This document shows, one piece after another, positions 18,148-27,747 of a stretch of DNA of 64,000 bases. The stretch lies in contig JALHQN010000003.1 in assembly GCA_022841915.1 (NCBI GenBank), positions 357,553-421,552 on the forward strand, given 5' to 3'. The position numbers were made by a program, and so were the translations under genes. The number at the start of each line of letters is the position of its first letter. Position 1 is the stretch's first letter. Source of the DNA: Burkholderiales bacterium (GTDB lineage Bacteria; Pseudomonadota; Gammaproteobacteria; Burkholderiales; WYBJ01). The notes beneath the pieces are model-generated. The model did not search any database, had not been told where the DNA came from, and saw nothing but the letters and a program-made list of their open reading frames with translations.

Positions 18148-18161
18148 TTGATTATTATCAA
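18148..18161 (+). promoter_or_regulatory. FNR/ANR-type binding box upstream of narX
   Basis: The 14-base sequence TTGAT-TATT-ATCAA is an exact match to the palindromic FNR/ANR consensus TTGAT-N4-ATCAA. It lies 34 bases before the narX start, in the intergenic region shared with the divergent FAD dehydrogenase gene. FNR-type regulators bind such sites without oxygen and activate best when centred at -41.5, which here would put transcription start at about 18196. Confidence 0.85.
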
Positions 18162-18182
18162 GCGCACTTCGCGGGGGAGGCG

Positions 18183-18188
18183 TAGATT
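18183..18188 (+). promoter_or_regulatory. Candidate -10 element of the narX promoter
   Basis: TAGATT matches TATAAT at four of six positions, including the key T, A and final T. It lies where a -10 element should be if the FNR box is centred at -41.5. The predicted transcription start then falls at or within one or two bases of the narX ATG, implying a leaderless or nearly leaderless mRNA. This is inference from spacing only. Confidence 0.4.
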
Positions 18189-18195
18189 GCGGTTC

Positions 18196-20115
18196 ATGAA
18201 GGAGCAAAGGCACTGGAGTCTCGGAGTCAAGCTGATGCTCGTGGGCGCGCCGTTTCTGCTGCTCGCCCTCGTCTCCATTGCAGCCACGCTTTGGGTGTCC
18301 TGGCAGCTCGACGGCGGCGCGGCCGCGGTCAACGAGGCAGGTCGCATGCGCATGCAGACCTATCGCCTTTCCCTGTCGGTCGCCACAGAGGCGGTCGATG
18401 TCCTGCCGGGGCAGATTGCGGCCTTCGAGCGCAGCCTGGAGACGCTGCGCTCGGGCGATCCCTCGCGCCCTTTGTTCATGCCTTGGGACGATGCCGTCGA
18501 GCGCCAGTTTGCGCTGGTCGAGAGCGACTGGCAGCGGTTTCGTCGCAGCTGGATAGCGCAGACGCCGGGTTCGATCGAGGATCTTCCCGCTGCCGCGGCC
18601 GCCTTTGTCGCCAGCATCGACAAGCTGGTCTTTCACATCGAAGAGCACCTGTCGCGCTGGACGGCGCTGTTGCATCTGCTGCAGATGGCGATGATGGCTT
18701 TGGCCGTGTTGAGCGGCGCGGTGCTGCTCTATACCGGCTATCTTTTCGTGCTCGAGCCCGTGGCCCAACTGAAGCAGGCGATCAAGCGCATTCAGGAAGG
18801 CGATCTCGGCGCCCGGGTCGAGCCGGTGACGCGAGACGAATTCGGCACCTTGGCCGAGGGCTTCAACGGCATGGCGGCACGCCTGCAGTCGATGTATCGC
18901 GGCCTCGAAGTGAAGGTGGCGGAGAAGACCCTAGAACTGGAGGAAAAACGCGAGCGGCTGCAAAACCTGTACGAGGTCACGAGTCTGGTGGCGCGAGCGA
19001 CGACCCTCGATGAACTGGCGCGCGGGTTCGTTCACAGCCTCACGCGGATCGCTCGCGCGGACGGTGTCGCGCTACGCTGGTCGGACGAGGCCAATCAGCG
19101 CTACCTGATGCTTGCCGCGGAGGGATTGCCCAGCGCCATGGTCGAAGAAGAGCGCTGCGTGTTCGCCGGCAAGTGTCATTGCGGGGCCCTGCCGGCCCGA
19201 ACCGAGCTGCAGGTCATCGCCCTGCAGGAGGCGCCCGCCGCGAAGGCGCTGCACTGCGTGCAGGCAGGGTTCAAGACTGCGATATCCGTGCCCATCCGCC
19301 TGCACGAGCGGCCGATGGGGGAGGTCGATCTGTTCTATTTCTCGCAAGCCGTCCCCTCGGCGGCGGAGCGCTCGCTGATCGAGGCGCTCACCAGTCACCT
19401 CGCCAGCGCCATGGAGAACCTGCGGCTGAGCGCGCTGCAAAGGGAGGCCGCCGTTTCCCACGAGCGCAATCTCATCGCGCGCGAACTGCACGACTCCATC
19501 GCGCAGTCGCTGGTCTTTCTGAAGATCCAGGTGCAGCTCATGCAGGATGCCTTGCGCGCCGACGATCGCACCCGGATGGAGCAGGTGCTGGCGGAAATCG
19601 ATGCGGGCGTGCGCGAGAGCTACGGCGATGTGCGCGAACTGCTGCTGCACTTCCGTACCCGAACCAACGCCGAGGACATCGAGGCCGCGCTCGCCACGAC
19701 GCTGCGCAAGTTCGAACTGCAGAGCGGTCTGGGTGCGACACTGGACATGCAGGGCAACGGCTTGCCCTTGTCGCCCGACATGCAGTTGCAGGTGCTCCAC
19801 ATCGTGCAGGAGGCCTTGTCCAACGTGCGCAAGCACGCGGGCGCGAGCCACGTCTGGCTCGATGTCGCCCAGCAGCCCGAATGGCGCTTCGAAGTGCGCG
19901 ACGACGGCTGCGGCTTCGATCAGCAAGCCGGGGCGGCCGACGAGACCCACGTCGGCATGCGCATCATGGCCGAGCGTGCCGAGCGCATCGGGGCGCAGCT
20001 CGCAGTGATATCGAGGCCCGGGCGCGGCACGTCGGTCGTGCTCACCCTGCCGGCATCGGCGCGGTCTGCCGTAGGCGAGGATCGCCCGCGTGCGCCCGCC
20101 ATGTCCGTGCAATGA
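18196..20115 (+). CDS. narX: Nitrate/nitrite sensor histidine kinase NarX
   Basis: 639 residues from ATG 18196. TM1 is at about 10-36 and a periplasmic sensor domain contains the P-box-like NEAGRMRMQTYRLSL (46-60) that binds nitrate in NarX/NarQ. TM2 is at 160-187, followed by HAMP (188-240), a GAF-like central module with a cysteine group (C321, C327, C329, C354), HisKA_3 (RELHDSIAQSLVFL, phospho-His432) and a HATPase domain (DDGCGFD). Known role: autophosphorylation on nitrate or nitrite and phosphotransfer to NarL. It overlaps narL by four bases (ATGA). A TTG at 18187 behind a GGGGGAGG stretch is an alternative start. Confidence 0.95.
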   Translation: MKEQRHWSLGVKLMLVGAPFLLLALVSIAATLWVSWQLDGGAAAVNEAGRMRMQTYRLSLSVATEAVDVLPGQIAAFERSLETLRSGDPSRPLFMPWDDAVERQFALVESDWQRFRRSWIAQTPGSIEDLPAAAAAFVASIDKLVFHIEEHLSRWTALLHLLQMAMMALAVLSGAVLLYTGYLFVLEPVAQLKQAIKRIQEGDLGARVEPVTRDEFGTLAEGFNGMAARLQSMYRGLEVKVAEKTLELEEKRERLQNLYEVTSLVARATTLDELARGFVHSLTRIARADGVALRWSDEANQRYLMLAAEGLPSAMVEEERCVFAGKCHCGALPARTELQVIALQEAPAAKALHCVQAGFKTAISVPIRLHERPMGEVDLFYFSQAVPSAAERSLIEALTSHLASAMENLRLSALQREAAVSHERNLIARELHDSIAQSLVFLKIQVQLMQDALRADDRTRMEQVLAEIDAGVRESYGDVRELLLHFRTRTNAEDIEAALATTLRKFELQSGLGATLDMQGNGLPLSPDMQLQVLHIVQEALSNVRKHAGASHVWLDVAQQPEWRFEVRDDGCGFDQQAGAADETHVGMRIMAERAERIGAQLAVISRPGRGTSVVLTLPASARSAVGEDRPRAPAMSVQ

Positions 20116-20813
20116 CGACGGCTCCGGATCCTGCCATGCCCGAAGAAGCGGCGCCGTTTCGCATCCTGGTGGTCGACGATCACAAGCTGTTTCGCCGCGG
20201 ATTGACCGCGCTGCTCTCGCGCGACCCGCAGTTCCAGGTGGTCGCCGATGCCGCCGACGCCGGCGAGGCCCAGAGACGCGCGCGAGAACTGCAGCCCGAC
20301 CTCATCCTGCTCGACAACCATCTCCCCGGCGTGAGCGGGGTGGATGCCTTGCCCGCCCTGCGCGAAGCGGCGCCGGGCGCGCGCGTGCTGATACTTACCA
20401 TGAGCGAGGACGAGCGGGATCTGGCGGCCGCACTGCGGGGAGGTGCCTGCGGGTTCCTGCTCAAGGACATGGAAGGCGACGAATTGGCACAATCGATTCG
20501 TCGCGCAATGCGCGGCGAGCACGTGGTCGCGCCGGCGATGACCGGCAAATTGGTGGCCGCGTACCGGGAAGCGATCGCGCCACCGCTCGCCGCAGCACCT
20601 GCCGTGCCGGCATCACCGCTGCAGTCGCTCTCGCCGCGCGAGCTCGATATCTTGCGCGGCATCGCCCGGGGCGAGAGCAACAAGGAGATCGCCCGAACGC
20701 TGGGCATTGCGGAAACCACGGTCAAGGTGCACGTGCAGAATGTCCTGCGCAAGCTCGACGTGTCCTCGCGGGTGCAGGCGGCCGTAGTCGCAACCGAGCT
20801 CGGTCTGGCTTGA
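20112..20813 (+). CDS. narL: Nitrate response regulator NarL (LuxR/FixJ type)
   Basis: 233 residues. The receiver domain (about 16-135) has the acidic pair in ILVVDDHK, phospho-acceptor Asp68 in LILLDNHLPG and the conserved lysine in FLLKD. An alanine/proline linker leads to a GerE-type helix-turn-helix (LSPRELDILRGIARGESNKEIA, then TVKVHVQNVLRKL). When phosphorylated by NarX, NarL binds promoter heptamers and adjusts nitrate respiration genes, presumably including the narK-narGHJI set downstream. It is translationally coupled to narX. A terminator-like hairpin starts two bases after its stop. Confidence 0.95.
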   Translation: MTTAPDPAMPEEAAPFRILVVDDHKLFRRGLTALLSRDPQFQVVADAADAGEAQRRARELQPDLILLDNHLPGVSGVDALPALREAAPGARVLILTMSEDERDLAAALRGGACGFLLKDMEGDELAQSIRRAMRGEHVVAPAMTGKLVAAYREAIAPPLAAAPAVPASPLQSLSPRELDILRGIARGESNKEIARTLGIAETTVKVHVQNVLRKLDVSSRVQAAVVATELGLA

Positions 20814-20814
20814 T

Positions 20815-20850
20815 CTAGCGCAAGCCAAGCGCGGTTTTCCGCTGCGCTAG
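20815..20850 (+). terminator. Terminator-like hairpin between narL and narK
   Basis: The 8-bp arms CTAGCGCA (20815-20822) and TGCGCTAG (20843-20850) are perfect inverted repeats, with an inner GCGG-TTTT-CCGC stem. The structure is followed by TTCTTC, a weak U-rich tail. It begins right after the narL stop and would separate narXL from the narK-narGHJI unit, giving each its own control. Confidence 0.6.
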
Positions 20851-20954
20851 TTCTTCAGGAGGATGGCTCCCCGCCCCCGCCTCCTCCTTGCGGAATGCTC
20901 GCGTACTGCCACGGCAGGATGCCGCGAGCGATACCGAACTCCTACAGTAGCGTC

Positions 20955-22235
20955 ATGAGCAAAAGCCGGAGACCGGTCATGACGCGCAGTGGGCAGGCCC
21001 TTTCGGTTCTGATCGTCAGCACCCTCGCATTCACCGTTTGCTTCATGGTGTGGATGATGTTCGGCGTGATCGGCATTCCGATCAGGAAGGCGCTGGACCT
21101 CAACGCAACGCAATTCGGCCTGCTCACGGCCATGCCGGTGCTGACCGGCTCGCTGGTTCGGGTGCCGCTCGGCATCTGGACCGACAAGTACGGCGGGCGC
21201 ATCGTCATGACCGTGCTGATGGCGCTCACCGTGCCGGCGATCTGGATGATGGCCTACGCCACTGCCTACTGGCATTTTCTGGTGATCGGCCTGTTCGTCG
21301 GGCTGGCGGGCGGCTCCTTCTCGGTCGGCACGCCGTATGTCGCGCGCTGGTTTCCCAAGCACCGGCAAGGCTTCGCCATGGGCGTCTATGGCGCCGGCAA
21401 CTCCGGCGCGGCGGTCAACAAGTTCATCGCCCCGGCAATCCTGATCGCGTTCGGCTGGACCATGGTGCCGCAGGTCTATGCCGCAATCATGCTGGGCACG
21501 GTGCTCGTGTTCTGGATGTTCAGCCACAGTGACCCGGCTCATCTGGTGCCCGCGAACACACGGTTCGTCGACCAGCTGAAGATGCTCAAGGATCCGCAGG
21601 TGCTCAAGTACTGCCAGTACTACAGCATCGTGTTCGGCGGCTACGTGGCGCTGTCGTTGTGGATGGTGCAGTACTACGTGGGCGAGTACGGGATGGACAT
21701 TCGCGCCGCCGCGCTGCTGGCGGCATGCTTCTCGCTGCCGGGCGGGGTGCTGCGCGCCGTCGGCGGCTGGCTCTCGGACAAGTACGGCGCGCACTCGGTC
21801 ACCTGGTGGGTGATGTGGGTGAGCTGGATCTGTCTGTTCCTGCTGAGCTACCCGCAGACGGAATTCACCGTCGTCACGGTCGATGGCCCGCAGACCTTCC
21901 ACATCGGACTGAACGTGTGGGTCTTCACCGCACTCATGTTCATCCTGGGCATTGCCTGGGCCTTCGGCAAGGCGAGCGTCTTCAAGTACATCAGCGACGA
22001 CTATCCGACCCACATCGGCACCGTGAGCGGCATCGTGGGCCTGGCGGGCGGGCTGGGCGGATTCGTCCTGCCGATCATGTTCGGCGTCCTGGTCGATCTG
22101 ACCGGCATTCGGTCGAGCGCCTTCATGCTGATGTACGGGGTGGTCTGGGTGTCGCTCATCTGGATGTACTGGACCGAAGTGCGTCGCACCGAACTGATGG
22201 GGGCACACGCCCACGGCGTCGGCGTCAGGAACTGA
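20955..22235 (+). CDS. narK1: Nitrate/nitrite transporter, NarK1 type (MFS, NNP family)
   Basis: 426 residues from ATG 20955, or 418 from ATG 20979, which has a nearer GGAGA ribosome-binding site. There are 12 predicted membrane helices. The NNP-type motif appears as GLAGGSFSVGTPYVARWFP, with a second copy IVGLAGGLGGF in the C-terminal half and the MFS loop DKYGGRIV. Type I NarK proteins are thought to import nitrate with protons. It opens the transport-reductase cluster and is followed after 24 bp by the type II transporter. Narrow spacing throughout suggests one transcript down to the carbonic anhydrase gene. Confidence 0.93.
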   Translation: MSKSRRPVMTRSGQALSVLIVSTLAFTVCFMVWMMFGVIGIPIRKALDLNATQFGLLTAMPVLTGSLVRVPLGIWTDKYGGRIVMTVLMALTVPAIWMMAYATAYWHFLVIGLFVGLAGGSFSVGTPYVARWFPKHRQGFAMGVYGAGNSGAAVNKFIAPAILIAFGWTMVPQVYAAIMLGTVLVFWMFSHSDPAHLVPANTRFVDQLKMLKDPQVLKYCQYYSIVFGGYVALSLWMVQYYVGEYGMDIRAAALLAACFSLPGGVLRAVGGWLSDKYGAHSVTWWVMWVSWICLFLLSYPQTEFTVVTVDGPQTFHIGLNVWVFTALMFILGIAWAFGKASVFKYISDDYPTHIGTVSGIVGLAGGLGGFVLPIMFGVLVDLTGIRSSAFMLMYGVVWVSLIWMYWTEVRRTELMGAHAHGVGVRN

Positions 22236-22259
22236 TCGCGATAGATGACAGGAACGAAC

Positions 22260-23918
22260 ATGAACTCCATACATTCGACGGCCGCCGTCAGCACCGAGCG
22301 CGCGGCCAACCGTGCCGACGTCGAGGACTGGCGGCCGGAAGACCCTGTGTTCTGGGAGAGCACGGGTAAGCGGATCGCCTACCGCAACCTCGCCTTGTCG
22401 GTGCCTGCGCTGCTTTGCGGCTTCGCGGTCTGGGGCATGTGGGGCATCATCACCGTGCAGATGCTCAACCTCGGCTTCCCTTTCACTCAGGCCGAACTGT
22501 TCACGCTCACCGCCATCGCCGGCATCGCGGGCGCGACCATGCGCATCCCGGCGTCGTTCCTGATCCGGATCGCGGGCGGGCGCAACACCATCTTCCTTAC
22601 CACGGCCATGCTCCTGGCGCCCGCGATCGGTACCGGGATCGCCCTGCAGCACAAGGACTGGCCGCTCTGGGCGTTTCAGTTGATGGCGCTCTGGTCCGGC
22701 GTGGGCGGGGGCAACTTCGCCAGTTCCATGTCCAACATCAGCACCTTCTTCCCTAAGCGGTTGCAGGGCACCGCACTCGGTATCAACGCCGGTATCGGCA
22801 ATTTCGGCGTGACGACCATGCAGGTCGTCATCCCGCTGGTGATGACCCTGGGCATGTTCGGGGCGCTCGGCGGCGAGCCCATGACGCTGCTCAAGGACAG
22901 CGGCTGGATCCTCGGCAAGATCGAGGCCGGGACGCCGACCTGGATCCAGAACGCCGGGTTCGCCTGGGTGCTGTCGCTGGTGCCGCTCGCCATGGCGTGC
23001 TGGTTCGGCATGAACAACCTCAAGACGGTGTCGCCCGACACAGGGCACCCGATCGTCGCCTTCCTCAAGATCACCTGGCTCTATACCTTGGCCTTCATCC
23101 CGGCGATGCTGGGGCTCTACCTCTATCTGCCTGCGCCCACCGGGCTCGGCGTCATCAGCATGTGGGTGGCGATACCGCTCGACATCGTGAGCGCGCTGCT
23201 CATCATGAAACTCGCGGCGTTCGGTCCGATGAAGGAGAACGTCGCGCGCCAGTTCGCGATCTTCCGCGACAAGCATACCTGGTCGATGACGATGCTCTAC
23301 ATCGTCACTTTCGGTTCGTTCATCGGCTTCTCGATGGCACTGCCGTTGTCGATCACGGTGATCTTCGGTGTGAGCCATGTGCCGGATGCGGCCGGTGTGA
23401 TGCAACACACGCTGAAGAACCCGAACGCACCATCGGCCTTCACTTACGCCTGGATCGGCCCGTTCGTCGGCGCAGCCATCCGTCCGCTCGGCGGCTGGAT
23501 CTCTGACAAGGTGGGCGGCTCCATCGTGACTCAGGCGATTTCGGTGGTGATGGTCATCGCTTCGGTTGCCGTCGGTTACGTCATGATGATGGCGTACGGC
23601 TCGGCGACCCCGGAACAGTACTTCCCGGCCTTCATCGGCCTGTTCATCGTGCTGTTCGCGGCCAGCGGCATCGGCAACGGCTCCACCTTCCGCACCATCG
23701 GCGTCATCTTCGATCGCCAACAGGCCGGCCCGGTGCTCGGCTGGACTTCGGCCGTGGCCGCCTATGGCGCCTTCGTCGCGCCCATCGTCATCGGTGACCA
23801 GATCAAGGCCGGGACACCCGAGGTGGCGATGTACGGATTCGCCGTCTTCTACGCGTTGTGCCTGGTGCTGAACTGGTGGTTCTACCTGCGCGCGAACGCC
23901 TACGTGAAAAATCCCTGA
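22260..23918 (+). CDS. narK2: Nitrate/nitrite antiporter, NarK2 type (MFS, NNP family)
   Basis: 552 residues from ATG 22260 (AGGAAC ribosome-binding site), preferred over ATG 22245. A cytoplasmic N-terminal tail of about 40 residues (DVEDWRPEDPVFW) precedes 12 helices. The nitrate signature GGGNFASSMSNISTFFP is textbook, and the second-half copy is IGNGSTFRTIG. Type II proteins are considered nitrate/nitrite exchangers, supplying NarG and exporting the toxic nitrite. The pairing of types I and II upstream of narGHJI matches pseudomonad and betaproteobacterial loci. Confidence 0.94.
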   Translation: MNSIHSTAAVSTERAANRADVEDWRPEDPVFWESTGKRIAYRNLALSVPALLCGFAVWGMWGIITVQMLNLGFPFTQAELFTLTAIAGIAGATMRIPASFLIRIAGGRNTIFLTTAMLLAPAIGTGIALQHKDWPLWAFQLMALWSGVGGGNFASSMSNISTFFPKRLQGTALGINAGIGNFGVTTMQVVIPLVMTLGMFGALGGEPMTLLKDSGWILGKIEAGTPTWIQNAGFAWVLSLVPLAMACWFGMNNLKTVSPDTGHPIVAFLKITWLYTLAFIPAMLGLYLYLPAPTGLGVISMWVAIPLDIVSALLIMKLAAFGPMKENVARQFAIFRDKHTWSMTMLYIVTFGSFIGFSMALPLSITVIFGVSHVPDAAGVMQHTLKNPNAPSAFTYAWIGPFVGAAIRPLGGWISDKVGGSIVTQAISVVMVIASVAVGYVMMMAYGSATPEQYFPAFIGLFIVLFAASGIGNGSTFRTIGVIFDRQQAGPVLGWTSAVAAYGAFVAPIVIGDQIKAGTPEVAMYGFAVFYALCLVLNWWFYLRANAYVKNP

Positions 23919-23951
23919 GCAACGCTTGCAACGATTCGACCGGAGCTTTCC

Positions 23952-26900
23952 ATGAGCCACTTCCTCGACCGACTGAACTACTTTTCGCTGCCCCGGGAAT
24001 CCTTCGCCCAGGGCCACGGCATCGTCACGGGCGAAGACCGTACCTGGGAGGACGCCTATCGCAGCCGTTGGGCGCACGACAAGGTGGTCCGTTCCACGCA
24101 CGGGGTCAACTGCACCGGCTCCTGCTCGTGGAAGATCTACGTGAAGGGCGGCATCGTCACGTGGGAGACGCAGCAGACCGACTATCCGCGCACGCGCTGG
24201 GACATGCCGAATCACGAGCCCCGCGGTTGCGCACGCGGAGCGAGTTACAGCTGGTATCTGTACAGCGCCAACCGGGTGAAGTATCCCCTGGTGCGGGGCC
24301 GTCTGCTCAAGCTCTGGCGCCAGGCCCGCCTTGCACACGAACCGGTTGCCGCATGGGCATCGATCGTGGATTCCGAGGCAAGCCGGCGCGAGTATCAGAG
24401 TGTGCGCGGAATGGGCGGTTTCGTGCGCGCGAGCTGGGACGAAGTCGACGAGATCATCGCCGCGGCGAATGTTCACACGATCAAGCGCCACGGTCCGGAT
24501 CGAGTCGTCGGATTCTCCCCGATTCCCGCCATGTCGATGGTGAGCTATGCCGCAGGCAGCCGCTATTTGAGCCTGATCGGCGGCGTGTGCATGAGCTTCT
24601 ACGACTGGTACTGCGATCTGCCGCCCTCCAGTCCGCAGACCTGGGGCGAACAGACCGACGTGCCGGAATCGGCCGACTGGTACAACTCCACCTACATCAT
24701 CGCCTGGGGCTCGAACGTGCCGCAGACGCGCACGCCCGATGCGCATTTCTTCACCGAGGTGCGCTACAAGGGCACGAAGACCGTCGCGGTGACGCCGGAC
24801 TACGCGGAAGTCTCCAAGCTCGCGGATCTGTGGCTGCATCCGAAGCAGGGCACGGATGCCGCGCTCGCCATGGCCATGGGTCACGTCATCCTGCGAGAGT
24901 TCTACTTCGAGCGACGCAGCGAGTACTTCGACGACTATGCGCGCCGGTACACCGACTTGCCCATGCTGGTGCTGCTCAAGGCGCATACGACACCAGCGGG
25001 CGAGCAAGTCATGGTGCCGGATCGCTATGTGCGAGCCTCGGATTTCAACGGCAATCTGGGGCAGGCCAATAATCCTGAATGGAAGACCGTCGCCTTCGAC
25101 GAAAGCGGCAAGCTGGTGCTGCCCAACGGTGCGATCGGCTTTCGCTGGGGTCCGGACGGTCGTGCCGATGAGGGACAGTGGAATCTGGAGGCGAAGGAAG
25201 CTCGCCACGGCAACGAGGTGCGGCTCAGGCTCTCGGCGACGGAGGATGCGGCTGCGGTCGACACCGCGGCCATTGGGTTTCCGTATTTCGGCGGAATCCC
25301 GACTCCCAACTTCACCCACAGCCCGGGCGCCGACGTGTTGGTGCGCAAGGTGCCGGTGCAGCGCATCGCGCTGGGCAAGGCGGGGGAAAAGCGCGAGGCG
25401 ATCGTCGCCACGGTATTCGATCTGCTGGCAGCCAATTACGGCGTGAGCCCCACGGCGAAGGAGGATGGCGGCGCCCATGGCTACGACGAGGATGCGCCCT
25501 ACACGCCGGCCTGGCAGGAGCGCATCACCGGCGTGCCTCGCGATCAGGTGATCAGCGTGGCGCGCGAGTTCGCGGCCAATGCCGAGAAGACGCGCGGCAA
25601 GTCCATGATCATCATCGGCGCGGCGATGAATCACTGGTATCACAGCGACATGAACTATCGCGGCATCATCAACATGCTGATGATGTGCGGCTGCATCGGT
25701 CAGTCCGGCGGCGGCTGGGCTCACTACGTGGGCCAGGAGAAGCTGCGTCCGCAAACGGGCTGGACGGCACTCGCCTTCGCGCTGGACTGGATACGTCCGC
25801 CGCGCCAGCAGAACAGCACGAGCTTCTTCTATGCGCATACCGATCAATGGCGCTACGAGAAGCTCGGCGTCGAGGAGGTGCTCTCGCCGCTGGCAGACAA
25901 GAAACTCTTCGGCGGCAGCATGATCGACTACAACGTGCGCGCCGAGCGCATGGGCTGGCTGCCCTCGGCGCCGCAACTCAAGACCAATCCGCTGCAAGTG
26001 GTGCGCGATGCCGAGGCCGCTGGCCTCGATCCCAAGGAGTATGCGGTCCGCGCGCTCAAGGACGGCTCGCTGCAGATGAGCTGCGAGGACCCGGATGCGC
26101 CGCAGAACTGGCCGCGCAATCTGTTCGTCTGGCGCTCCAATCTGCTGGGCTCCAGCGGCAAGGGCCACGAGTACTTCCTCAAGCATCTGCTCGGCACCAG
26201 CCACGGCGTGCAGGGCAAGGATCTGGGGCCGGATGATGCCAAGCCCAAGGAAGTCGCATGGCACGAGCATGCCCCCGAAGGCAAACTCGATTTGCTGGTG
26301 ACGCTCGACTTTCGCATGAGCACGACCTGCCTGTATTCGGACATCGTGCTGCCGACGGCGACCTGGTACGAGAAGAACGATCTCAACACCAGCGACATGC
26401 ATCCGTTCATTCATCCGCTGTCGACGGCGGTGAATCCGGCGTGGCAGGCCAAGAGCGATTGGGACATCTACAAGGGCTTCGCCAAGAAGTTCAGCGACGT
26501 GTGCGTCGGTCATCTCGGCGTCGAGCGCGAACTGGTGCTGACGCCGCTCATGCACGATACGCCGGCAGAACTGGCGCAGCCGTTCGACGTGAAGGAGTGG
26601 AAGCGCGGGGAGGTGGACTTGATCCCCGGCAAGACGGCGCCGCAGATGGCGGTCATCGAGCGCGACTATCCCAACGTCTACAAGCGCTTCACCGCGCTCG
26701 GTCCGTTGATGGGCAAGATCGGCAACGGCGGCAAGGGCATTGCGTGGAACACGCAGGAGGAAGTGGCGCAGCTCGGGCAGCTCAACGGTACGGTCGAGGC
26801 GCAAGGCCCCACTTGCGGCATGCCCCGGATCGAGACCGATATCGATGCCGCTGAAGTGGTGCTGATGCTGGCGCCCGAAACCAACGGGCACGTGGCGGTG

Positions 26901-27734
26901 AAGGCGTGGGCGGCCCTCGGCAAGCAGACCGGCATCGATCATCGACACCTCGCATTGCACCGCGAGGACGAGAAGATCCGCTTCCACGACATCCAGGCGC
27001 AGCCGCGCAAGATCATCAGCTCGCCGACGTGGAGCGGACTGGAGTCCGAGAAGGTCTCCTACAACGCCGGCTACACCAATGTGCACGAGCTCATTCCCTG
27101 GCGCACGCTGACCGGCCGCCAGCAGTTCTATCAGGATCATCCCTGGATGCGTGCCTTCGGCGAATCTTTGTGCAGCTATCGGCCGCCGGTGGATCTGAAG
27201 ACCACGGGCGCGATCCAGGGCATCCGCTCCAACGGCAACCCCGAAGTGCTGCTCAACTTCATCACGCCGCACCAGAAGTGGGGCATCCATTCCACCTACA
27301 GCGACAACCTGCTGATGCTCACGCTCAATCGCGGCGGCCCAGTGATCTGGCTCTCCGAGGACGATGCGAAGCGCGGCGGGATCGTGGACAACGACTGGGT
27401 CGAGCTCTTCAACATCAATGGCGCGATCACTGCGCGCGCCGTTGTCAGCCAGCGCGTGAATCCCGGCATGGTGATGATGTATCACGCACAGGAGAAGATC
27501 ATCAACACACCCGGTTCCGAAATCACCGGAGCGCGCGGCGGCATCCACAACTCGGTCACGCGCATCGTGTTGAAGCCCACCCACATGATCGGCGGCTACG
27601 CGCAGCTGAGCTACGGCTTCAACTACTACGGCACCATCGGAACCAATCGCGACGAGTTCGTGGTGGTGCGCAAGATGGCCAAGGTCGACTGGCTGGATAC
27701 CCCGGCCGAAGCGACGACATCGGTCCAGGCCTGA
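23952..27734 (+). CDS. narG: Respiratory nitrate reductase alpha subunit NarG
   Basis: 1260 residues, full length for NarG. The N-terminal FS0 cluster ligands H50, C54, C58 and C93 are all in place (HGVNCTGSCSW, PRGCARG). The Mo-ligand aspartate region FYDWYCDLPP is at about 218-227. The protein binds the bis-MGD molybdenum cofactor and reduces nitrate to nitrite on the cytoplasmic side of the membrane. There is no Tat signal, as expected for the Nar type. It begins 33 bp after narK2 with a GGAG site and is followed 13 bp later by narH. No oddities were seen in the reading frame. Confidence 0.98.
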   Translation: MSHFLDRLNYFSLPRESFAQGHGIVTGEDRTWEDAYRSRWAHDKVVRSTHGVNCTGSCSWKIYVKGGIVTWETQQTDYPRTRWDMPNHEPRGCARGASYSWYLYSANRVKYPLVRGRLLKLWRQARLAHEPVAAWASIVDSEASRREYQSVRGMGGFVRASWDEVDEIIAAANVHTIKRHGPDRVVGFSPIPAMSMVSYAAGSRYLSLIGGVCMSFYDWYCDLPPSSPQTWGEQTDVPESADWYNSTYIIAWGSNVPQTRTPDAHFFTEVRYKGTKTVAVTPDYAEVSKLADLWLHPKQGTDAALAMAMGHVILREFYFERRSEYFDDYARRYTDLPMLVLLKAHTTPAGEQVMVPDRYVRASDFNGNLGQANNPEWKTVAFDESGKLVLPNGAIGFRWGPDGRADEGQWNLEAKEARHGNEVRLRLSATEDAAAVDTAAIGFPYFGGIPTPNFTHSPGADVLVRKVPVQRIALGKAGEKREAIVATVFDLLAANYGVSPTAKEDGGAHGYDEDAPYTPAWQERITGVPRDQVISVAREFAANAEKTRGKSMIIIGAAMNHWYHSDMNYRGIINMLMMCGCIGQSGGGWAHYVGQEKLRPQTGWTALAFALDWIRPPRQQNSTSFFYAHTDQWRYEKLGVEEVLSPLADKKLFGGSMIDYNVRAERMGWLPSAPQLKTNPLQVVRDAEAAGLDPKEYAVRALKDGSLQMSCEDPDAPQNWPRNLFVWRSNLLGSSGKGHEYFLKHLLGTSHGVQGKDLGPDDAKPKEVAWHEHAPEGKLDLLVTLDFRMSTTCLYSDIVLPTATWYEKNDLNTSDMHPFIHPLSTAVNPAWQAKSDWDIYKGFAKKFSDVCVGHLGVERELVLTPLMHDTPAELAQPFDVKEWKRGEVDLIPGKTAPQMAVIERDYPNVYKRFTALGPLMGKIGNGGKGIAWNTQEEVAQLGQLNGTVEAQGPTCGMPRIETDIDAAEVVLMLAPETNGHVAVKAWAALGKQTGIDHRHLALHREDEKIRFHDIQAQPRKIISSPTWSGLESEKVSYNAGYTNVHELIPWRTLTGRQQFYQDHPWMRAFGESLCSYRPPVDLKTTGAIQGIRSNGNPEVLLNFITPHQKWGIHSTYSDNLLMLTLNRGGPVIWLSEDDAKRGGIVDNDWVELFNINGAITARAVVSQRVNPGMVMMYHAQEKIINTPGSEITGARGGIHNSVTRIVLKPTHMIGGYAQLSYGFNYYGTIGTNRDEFVVVRKMAKVDWLDTPAEATTSVQA

Positions 27735-27747
27735 GGAGTACAGGGAA

